Under the pieces are notes generated by a model. That model saw nothing but the letters and a program-made list of their open reading frames with translations. It was not told the DNA's origin and made no database searches. From Ammoniphilus sp. YIM 78166 (GTDB lineage Bacteria; Bacillota; Bacilli; Aneurinibacillales; RAOX-1): DNA of 64,000 nt. The DNA is taken from positions 132,196 to 196,195 of the forward strand of contig NZ_SDLR01000006.1 of NCBI RefSeq assembly GCF_004522215.1, written 5' to 3'. The position numbers and the translations under genes are program-made. Below, one piece after another: positions 58,181-64,000 of the stretch; within the stretch, counting starts at the first letter, position 1, and each line of letters begins with the position of its first letter.

Positions 58181-59314
58181 CTACTGCAGCGCATTTTTAA
58201 GGTACTCCACAGCTTTCTTCCTTTCTTTCTCAAGGACAACTTTACTTTTACTGTAATCAATCGGTGCATCTAATAACTCCATGTTTGGATTAAATCTCTC
58301 TTCTAATGACACCAATTTCAGGAATGAATCCAATCGAGATGATTGTTTTCCAGCAGAGCCATATTGTCTTTCAAATGTATAAAAAGGCACTTCATAATTA
58401 ACTGCAAATGCAGTCCCGTGAAACGAATCCGTGCAAACGTAAGATGCATTTTTAACATACTGGACAAACTCAACAGGTCCGGCATCTGGCGCAATATCCA
58501 ACCAATCAGTCACTTCTCTTTGATAAGGAAGGGCTATTACCTTCAGTTTATTTTTTTGAGCTAATTTCTTGATACACTCTTTTGCGTAATCAGATGGCTC
58601 ATTCAAAAAGTACGCCAATATATACTTTTCACTGTCTGACACAGCTTCTTGTAATTCTAAATATTTATCCCACTTTATTCCATCTAGCAACAGCGTAGGA
58701 TCAATCAAATGAGCAGCATCCTTATTAGTCAATTCTTTAATTATAGAAACACCAGATTCTTCCCGCACTGAAAGATTCGGGATATCCATAATGTATTTTG
58801 TGATAATATTCTTATTGTAATCGGCAACTTTATCTCTTCCAAAACTTGGAGCAAAAGCAATTCTTTTCTCTTTAGGCGCAAATCTTAAGTAATACTGCGG
58901 ATCTACATATAATGCTTCTGCATTCCAAATCTGATCACTCCCGCACAAAAACGCCTTAAAATCATCACTCTTTGCAAGACGCTTTAATTGATTCCATGTA
59001 CAGTGGTATGGTTGGATTTTCTTTAGTCTAAAATTTTTGAATAATTCTTTTGAATGTTCGGAATAGGGTTTGCTCATATTATCACTATAAACGTTAACTC
59101 TTTTTTTAATATTATGCGGTTGTCTCAAGAGCCTAACAGCAATAACAGCGACTTTCTTTAGTCTTACATCCCTTCCTTTGATAAGACTGCCTTTTAATGA
59201 AATATTGATTCCCTGATATCCCAGTTCATTCAAAATCACCTTACTTGCATATGCCTGCAATGCCGATCCATAATTAAATCCAGTGTGTACAGTAGATATT
59301 CCAATTTTTTCCAT
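58181..59314 (-). CDS. Polysaccharide pyruvyl transferase family protein
   Basis: 377 residues. Motifs of the PS_pyruv_trans family: GISTVHTGFNYGSALQAYAS, FLCGSDQIWNAEAL (about 140), LSVREESGVSIIKEL, LIDPTLLLDG and YVCTDSFHGTAFAVNYEVPF. It adds ketal pyruvate from phosphoenolpyruvate to a sugar, giving the polymer negative charge. AAGAGGAGAAGGTT precedes the ATG. Confidence 0.9.
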   Translation of the reverse strand: MEKIGISTVHTGFNYGSALQAYASKVILNELGYQGINISLKGSLIKGRDVRLKKVAVIAVRLLRQPHNIKKRVNVYSDNMSKPYSEHSKELFKNFRLKKIQPYHCTWNQLKRLAKSDDFKAFLCGSDQIWNAEALYVDPQYYLRFAPKEKRIAFAPSFGRDKVADYNKNIITKYIMDIPNLSVREESGVSIIKELTNKDAAHLIDPTLLLDGIKWDKYLELQEAVSDSEKYILAYFLNEPSDYAKECIKKLAQKNKLKVIALPYQREVTDWLDIAPDAGPVEFVQYVKNASYVCTDSFHGTAFAVNYEVPFYTFERQYGSAGKQSSRLDSFLKLVSLEERFNPNMELLDAPIDYSKSKVVLEKERKKAVEYLKNALQ

Positions 59315-59329
59315 AACCTTCTCCTCTTG

Positions 59330-59526
59330 ACAACCGATTCGTCGAAATTTTTTTTATATTCAAATAGCTGTTTATTGCCTCTATTTTTTCCATCTTCGCT
59401 TGATAGAGTCTGCCCTCGCCAGTATGCAACATCACATTCCGAAAAATTAGATAATTTAGCCTTTGTCTTTATAGACCCTAACATCAAATCAAATTTATCC
59501 AGAACGTCATTTGCATCAATCACCAA
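59330..59526 (-). pseudogene. Glycosyltransferase fragment, relative of the next gene
   Basis: The open stretch contains ANDVLDKFDLMLGSIKTKAK, SNFSECDVAYW, TLSSEDGK and NKQLFEYKKNF. It parallels VGDEFYLMQKAIAGKG, LPGCEVKAY, LSSGDGK and NELYEYKKKYFDK of the intact protein 59584-60522. Only about 65 residues of the C-terminal part remain, so it is a scar of a duplicated glycosyltransferase. Confidence 0.6.
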
Positions 59527-59583
59527 TTCCCGTCAGATAATTTTCTATTGCTAAGTGTAATGATGAAAATTAGGTTATTTTTG

Positions 59584-60522
59584 CTACTTCCTATTTATAA
59601 ATAGATTTATAAATTTTGTAGGTGAAGACATTAAAGAAAGACATGAGTTTTTAATCATGGAAAAATACTTTTTCTTCCGAAACTCTGCATAAGCTATAAC
59701 AGCATAGTGTCTCATTTTTACATATCTTTGTTCTTTTGGTGTTAATTTATCGAAGTATTTCTTTTTATATTCATATAGTTCATTCTCGCCTTTTATTTTT
59801 CCATCTCCACTAGATAACCCGTCTGTTTCACTGTGAACATAAGCTTTAACCTCACATCCAGGCAAATAACTGAAAATCCCTTTCCCTGCTATTGCCTTCT
59901 GCATTAAATAGAACTCATCTCCAACATTAATTGAAGAAAACAGCCCAATATCTATCAGATATTTCTTTTTAAACATCATCACATCTGTTCCTGTCATATG
60001 ATACATTAGATGATATCTCATTAAACTTTCTGATGAGAAATCTTTAATATAGTCTCTAATACGTTTTTCAATTAGCTTATCCTTTTCATCATAGAGCCAT
60101 AAGTCTGTGAGTGAAAAATCTGAACCTTCCTTAGTCATATGCTCAACTTGTTTCTTTACTTTGTCAGGTAAATAAATATCATCATCATCTAAAAAAGTTA
60201 CATACTCTCCTGTAGCTAGCTTAATTCCAATATTTCTAGTTTCTGCAGACCCTTTATTATTCTTGTTTTGGGTATAGATAATTTCAAAATTGTCTAAGTT
60301 CTTCATACTGTTAACAATCTTATCGATTTCAGTATTCCATTCAGCATCAGCGTTGTCATCAACTACGATAATTTCAAAATTAGAGTACGTCTGTGTAATT
60401 AATGATTGTAAAGCTCTTTTCAATGTTTCTTTTCGTCTATATGTTGCTACAATAATTGATACCTTAGGGGAGTTATGCGATGACATATCTTTCTCAATAT
60501 GAATCATAGTTGTATCGTTCAT
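59584..60522 (-). CDS. Glycosyltransferase family 2
   Basis: 312 residues. PKVSIIVATYRRKETLKRAL, EIIVVDDNADAEWNTEI, GSAETRNIGIKLATGEYVTF and LDDDDIYLPDKV (metal-binding DDDD, about 115), and later VGDEFYLMQKAI. It adds a sugar to the growing lipid-linked unit. GGGGGGATTTCAAA precedes the ATG. It lies 13 bp after the priming transferase gene, so it may add the second sugar. Confidence 0.92.
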   Translation of the reverse strand: MNDTTMIHIEKDMSSHNSPKVSIIVATYRRKETLKRALQSLITQTYSNFEIIVVDDNADAEWNTEIDKIVNSMKNLDNFEIIYTQNKNNKGSAETRNIGIKLATGEYVTFLDDDDIYLPDKVKKQVEHMTKEGSDFSLTDLWLYDEKDKLIEKRIRDYIKDFSSESLMRYHLMYHMTGTDVMMFKKKYLIDIGLFSSINVGDEFYLMQKAIAGKGIFSYLPGCEVKAYVHSETDGLSSGDGKIKGENELYEYKKKYFDKLTPKEQRYVKMRHYAVIAYAEFRKKKYFSMIKNSCLSLMSSPTKFINLFINRK

Positions 60523-60535
60523 TTTGAAATCCCCC

Positions 60536-61156
60536 CTATTGTTTCACTGATTCTGTATTAGCTTTTTTCGTTCCTGTCCCACCTTCAACAACACCATCAC
60601 TTTTAACAACACTTATGATGGTTCCAAAGAAGCACTTAACATCCATCCAAAGACTAATTCTCTTAACGTACTCACCATCTAACTTAGCCTTTACCTCAAT
60701 CGGAAGTTCATCTCTACCATTAATTTGTGCCCAACCTGTTAGTCCAGGAGGTACGTCATTAGCATCATATTTATCCCGTTCAGCGATCAAGTCATACTGA
60801 TTCCAAAGAGCAGGGCGTGGACCTATAATACTCATTTGACCAACAAAGATATTCCAGATCTGTGGAAGTTCGTCAAGGGAAGTCTTTCGAAGAACCTTGC
60901 CAACCTTGGTAATATATTGCTCTGGATTTTCCAATAGATGAGTGGGTTTATCCTTTGGTGTATCAATCCTCATAGTTCGGAATTTTAATATATTAAAGTG
61001 AGTCTTGTTAATCCCTACACGTTTTTGTTTAAATAAAACCGGTCCTTTTGAGTCTAGTTTAATTGCTATAATTAGAACAATAAATACTGGAGATAATACT
61101 ATCAAACCTATGAAAGATAAAACAATATCGATTAATCTTTTAATTGTAAAGTACAT
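60536..61156 (-). CDS. Undecaprenyl-phosphate sugar phosphotransferase (priming sugar transferase)
   Basis: 206 residues, the short form of the bacterial sugar transferase family. One N-terminal membrane helix (IDIVLSFIGLIVLSPVFIVL), then FKQKRVGINKTHFNILKFRT, LRKTSLDELPQIWNIFVGQM, SIIGPRPAL and PPGLTGWAQINGRDELPIEV. It transfers a sugar-1-phosphate to undecaprenyl phosphate and so starts repeat-unit synthesis. The downstream frameshifted acetyltransferase suggests a QuiBacNAc-type or related amino sugar was once made. Confidence 0.92.
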   Translation of the reverse strand: MYFTIKRLIDIVLSFIGLIVLSPVFIVLIIAIKLDSKGPVLFKQKRVGINKTHFNILKFRTMRIDTPKDKPTHLLENPEQYITKVGKVLRKTSLDELPQIWNIFVGQMSIIGPRPALWNQYDLIAERDKYDANDVPPGLTGWAQINGRDELPIEVKAKLDGEYVKRISLWMDVKCFFGTIISVVKSDGVVEGGTGTKKANTESVKQ

Positions 61157-61161
61157 TTTTT

Positions 61162-61699
61162 TTACACCCCAACCTTTACAAAACTATATTCTACTAATTC
61201 CAATTCATTTGAATATACAATACCAACGTCAACTTTCTTAAGTCGTTCCACTTTGCACCTTGCTTTTACAATAGCACCAGAATTAATATGTACGCCTTCA
61301 CAAATATAAGCGTCATGATCTACTAACGCATATACTAATAATGCACCCCTTTTCTATAACTGCACTGGTATTAACAACAGCCCTTGAACATAAGATTGAA
61401 CCTACTCCTATTTTGGCTGATGGGCTTACATATGCAGTAGGGTGGATCAATACTGGAAGTTGGAACCCTGCCTCGGTTATTTCTTTTATCCATTTCATTC
61501 TTTGATTATTGTTGCCAAAAGCTACAAAGGCATATGAATAATCATTAATGTATCTCTTTAGATCCTTGCATCTTCCAATTGCCGATTCTGAGTTATCATC
61601 TAGAGATTCGATTCTTTCAAAACAGCCCATTGCTTCCGCAGTCTCTCTAACTACTCTCCCGTGGCCACCCGCACCAAGTATTAAAAGATTATTAATCAT
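61162..61699 (-). pseudogene. PglD-like sugar O/N-acetyltransferase, frameshifted
   Basis: N-terminal part MINNLLILGAGGHGRVVRET (nucleotide-sugar binding fold) and hexapeptide repeats to INTSAVIEKG-like VVNTSAVIEKGCIIS. The frame then stops at about 61313. In another frame LVDHDAYICEGVHINSGAIV, KARCKVERLK continues to VEYSFVKVGV-stop at 61162. A single frameshift near 61345 explains it. GGAGTGGAAAAG precedes ATG 61699. It is probably inactive unless the frameshift is a sequencing error. Confidence 0.75.
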
Positions 61700-61813
61700 C
61701 TTTTCCACTCCATTTATTATGAATATACTTTAGTCGCTTAGCACTTATCTGGATCCCAACCTTCTTTCCTCCAACCAACTACTAACCCACTAAATCTTAA
61801 TGAAGTAAAAAAA

Positions 61814-61840
61814 AAGAGCCTCCTCCATAAAGAGGCTCTT
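61814..61840 (-). terminator. Terminator of galU
   Basis: AAGAGCCTC / GAGGCTCTT followed on the minus strand by TTTTTTT. Confidence 0.85.
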
Positions 61841-61845
61841 CATCC

Positions 61846-62724
61846 TTACTTCACCAAACTTTCATTTACAAGTCCTTGTAAATACTCTATTAAATCTGCT
61901 CTTAGATCATCCCTCTTCAAAGCAAACTCCACCTGCGTCTTAATAAACCCTAACTTCTCCCCTACATCATACCTCGTCCCATCAAAATCATAAGCATAAA
62001 CCGCCTCAATCTTATTCAACTCCGCAATCGCATCCGTGAGCTGAATCTCCCCACCAGCACCGGGCTTCTGATTATCCAAAATTTCAAAAATCTTCGGACT
62101 CAAAATATACCGTCCCATAATCGCTAGATTCGAAGGAGCAACTTCTTTCTTCGGCTTCTCCACTAAATTACTTACCGTGTAGAAACGGTCATGAATGACC
62201 TTAGCATCCACAATGCCATATCTCGACACCTCATCATCCGATACATGCTGCACACCGATAACCGAAGCTTTATAACGATCATACTGCGCAATCATTTGCT
62301 TCAAACAAGGTTTGTCCGATTGTACGATGTCATCCCCGAGCAATACGGCAAACGGTTCATTGCCAATAAACTTCCTTGCACACCAAATGGCATGCCCTAA
62401 TCCCTTGGCTTCCTTTTGACGGATGTAATGAATATCTACCATTTTGGAAGATTTCTGTACTTCACTTAATAAATCCATCTTCCCTTTTTCCAATAGATTC
62501 TGCTCTAACTCAAACGAGTTATCAAAATGATCTTCAATCGCACGTTTTCCTTTACCAGTCACAATAATAATATCTTCAATACCGGATTCCACGGCTTCTT
62601 CTACGATGTATTGAATCGTGGGTTTATCTACAATCGGCAGCATTTCCTTGGGCATAGCCTTGGTCGCTGGCAAGAACCTTGTTCCCAAGCCCGCTGCGGG
62701 GATAATGGCCTTTCTTACTTTCAT
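61846..62724 (-). CDS. galU: UTP-glucose-1-phosphate uridylyltransferase
   Basis: 292 residues, full length. The start MKVRKAIIPAAGLGTRFLPA with KAMPKEMLPIVDKPTIQYIV, then FAVLLGDDIVQSDKPCLKQM, VEKPKKE and QLTDAIAEL, are diagnostic. It makes UDP-glucose for galE and the polysaccharide genes. AGGAGAGTTTTCG precedes the ATG. Its own terminator follows, so downstream genes may need a separate promoter. Confidence 0.96.
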   Translation of the reverse strand: MKVRKAIIPAAGLGTRFLPATKAMPKEMLPIVDKPTIQYIVEEAVESGIEDIIIVTGKGKRAIEDHFDNSFELEQNLLEKGKMDLLSEVQKSSKMVDIHYIRQKEAKGLGHAIWCARKFIGNEPFAVLLGDDIVQSDKPCLKQMIAQYDRYKASVIGVQHVSDDEVSRYGIVDAKVIHDRFYTVSNLVEKPKKEVAPSNLAIMGRYILSPKIFEILDNQKPGAGGEIQLTDAIAELNKIEAVYAYDFDGTRYDVGEKLGFIKTQVEFALKRDDLRADLIEYLQGLVNESLVK

Positions 62725-62748
62725 CGAAAACTCTCCTCTTAAATCTAT

Positions 62749-64000
62749 TTATTTCATCACACTTACAAGCTTCTTCTTCACTTCCACCCGATTATTCGCC
62801 AAATCCAACAACCGCTTCTTCAACTCCTGGGTTTCCATATGAACATTCTCAATGACTTCGTGTATTTCTTCTATATATAAGTTCGATGTTTTTCCTATGT
62901 AAATCTTGGGGTAGACCTGATGATCATGGACTTCGTTTTCATTCAACAGCTCTTCAAACAATTTCTCTCCTGGCCGGATCCCAGTAAAGCGAATCGGGAT
63001 TTCTTCCTCGGTATACCCCGACAGCTTGATTAAATTTTTGGCTAAATCGACGATCTTCACCGGTTCCCCCATATCCAAGACGAAGATTTCTCCTCCTTGG
63101 GCAAGGGCTCCGGCTTGGAGCACCAATCGAGAAGCTTCCGGTATGGTCATGAAGTAGCGTTTCATTTCGGGATCGGTGACCGTTACCGGCCCACCTTTTT
63201 TAATCTGCTCTTTAAAAAGAGGGATGACACTTCCGCGGCTTCCTAGGACATTTCCGAATCGAACGGCCACGAAGCGCGTAGCACTTCGCTTATCGAGGTC
63301 TTGGATGATCATCTCGGCTAAGCGCTTGGTCGCTCCCATGACATTAGGTGGATTGACGGCTTTATCCGTTGAGATCATGACAAAGGTCTGAACTCGATGA
63401 GTATCGGCGGCATCGGCGACATTTTTCGTTCCCATGATATTGTTTTTCACGGCTTCTTCCGGGTTTCGTTCCATTAAGGGAACATGCTTATGAGCCGCGG
63501 CATGGAACACGACTTGTGGTTGATGTTTAGCCATGATGCTGAACATCTTGTCACGGTCCTGAACATCGGCGATTTCGGTGATGTACTCGATATGATGGAC
63601 GTTATTCCCTTTTAATTCTAATTCAATAGAATGAATACTGTTTTCTCCATGCCCGAGCAAGATCACGGTTTTGGGAGAGAATTTGGATACTTGTCGGCAC
63701 ACTTCGGATCCGATGGACCCTCCGGCCCCGGTGACAAGGATGACGTTCCCTTGGATATATTGTTCAATCGCATCGGTATCGAGCTCGACGGGTTCTCTTC
63801 CCAATAAGTCCTCGACCTGGACATCTCGGACATCACTGACGGCGATTTTTCCGGTCATTAAGTCTTCCAGCATGGGAACGATCTGAGCTTTGGCACGGGT
63901 TTTATTGCATTCTTCTACTATGCCATTCAAGGACTTCTTGCTTAAGGATGGGATGGCGATAATAATGTTCTGAATCCCTAATACCTTAACCGTTTCTTCG
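62749..64000 (-). CDS. CapD/EpsC-like nucleotide-sugar dehydratase, partial
   Basis: The frame is open to the window end, so the N-terminus (membrane part and CoA-binding-like domain) is missing. Visible: GREPVELDTDAIEQYIQGN, Rossmann motif VILVTGAGGSIGSEVCRQVS, VFHAAAHKHVPLMERNPEEA, MISTDKAVNPPNVMGATKRL (Ser-Thr-Asp-Lys in place of the usual Tyr-x-x-x-Lys), FGNVLGSRGSVIPLF and FTGIRPGEKLFEELL. It belongs to the UDP-GlcNAc 4,6-dehydratase group and feeds the polysaccharide pathway with modified amino sugars. The frame passes the TTG at 63930, which is not the start. Confidence 0.93.
   Translation of the reverse strand, partial: EETVKVLGIQNIIIAIPSLSKKSLNGIVEECNKTRAKAQIVPMLEDLMTGKIAVSDVRDVQVEDLLGREPVELDTDAIEQYIQGNVILVTGAGGSIGSEVCRQVSKFSPKTVILLGHGENSIHSIELELKGNNVHHIEYITEIADVQDRDKMFSIMAKHQPQVVFHAAAHKHVPLMERNPEEAVKNNIMGTKNVADAADTHRVQTFVMISTDKAVNPPNVMGATKRLAEMIIQDLDKRSATRFVAVRFGNVLGSRGSVIPLFKEQIKKGGPVTVTDPEMKRYFMTIPEASRLVLQAGALAQGGEIFVLDMGEPVKIVDLAKNLIKLSGYTEEEIPIRFTGIRPGEKLFEELLNENEVHDHQVYPKIYIGKTSNLYIEEIHEVIENVHMETQELKKRLLDLANNRVEVKKKLVSVMK

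Noticed and set aside
59236..59526. Independent 96-aa gene upstream of the pyruvyltransferase
   Set aside because: Its sequence parallels the C-terminus of the neighbouring glycosyltransferase and its end overlaps the pyruvyltransferase start, so it is treated as a pseudogene.

Overview
The window looks like a chromosomal segment of a low-to-moderate-GC, spore-forming Firmicute of the order Bacillales (Paenibacillaceae/Aneurinibacillus-like). Support: Bacillus-type ribosome binding sites (AAAGGAGGTG), frequent GTG/TTG starts, a SleB-type cortex hydrolase, HU, LytR-CpsA-Psr, a DUF1659/DUF2922/YvrJ cassette and TxpA-like type I toxins. The species cannot be named from the sequence. No tRNA or rRNA gene was seen.

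Layout. (1) 1-2.2 kb: C-terminus of an amino-acid permease, small ORFs and gene debris. (2) 2.2-16.4 kb: a sugar/sugar-acid catabolic island on the minus strand. It has two ribose-type ABC transporter sets, a Gfo/Idh dehydrogenase, a TIM-barrel isomerase, an AraC regulator, a KdaD-like FAH-family dehydratase with an IclR regulator and an aldehyde-dehydrogenase scar, and a GC-richer amidohydrolase plus alpha/beta hydrolase pair. Three matching direct-repeat sites (8.06, 10.87 and 16.48 kb) suggest that the AraC protein controls the island. An 84-bp direct repeat (1756-1839 and 17309-17392) brackets it. (3) 16.6-17.4 kb: remnants of a group II intron 3' end and of an IS1182-type transposase. (4) 17.5-18.65 kb: 14 tandem units of about 79 bp. 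(5) 18.8-22.3 kb: a compact plus-strand module: XRE regulator, replication-initiator-like protein, a microprotein resembling that protein's C-terminal tail, a Cys-rich microprotein, a peptidoglycan amidase, 15-bp iterons, then DUF1659-DUF2922-YvrJ.

(6) 22.5-34.2 kb: two copies of a type I toxin-antitoxin locus flank pcp and a sodium:solute symporter, glmM, an LCP protein, a SleB-like hydrolase, HU and several small genes among palindromes and dispersed repeats. (7) 34.2-45 kb: defence-type island: DUF6946-like nuclease, a small peptide, a Septu-like ATPase/HNH pair, a PIN toxin pair, a 1015-residue protein combining an HsdR-N-like nuclease with a NACHT NTPase, and a membrane-anchored Mrr-like nuclease. 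(8) 45-51.8 kb: lipoprotein with a MacB-type exporter, zinc ribbon, Dabb and VanZ proteins, a second glmM, and galE. (9) 51.9-64 kb: decayed epimerase and IS3 fragments, then a minus-strand exopolysaccharide cluster running from a CapD-like dehydratase (cut by the window end) through galU, a frameshifted acetyltransferase, sugar transferase, glycosyltransferases, pyruvyltransferase, Wzy-like polymerase and a MurJ/Wzx-like flippase.

How it fits together: glmM, galE, galU and the CapD-like enzyme feed nucleotide sugars to the polysaccharide cluster. The catabolic island imports and oxidises an unidentified sugar or sugar acid. Many boundaries carry scars (partial duplicates of glmM, galE, a glycosyltransferase and a short gene) and two families of short intergenic repeats, so the window is recombinationally active.
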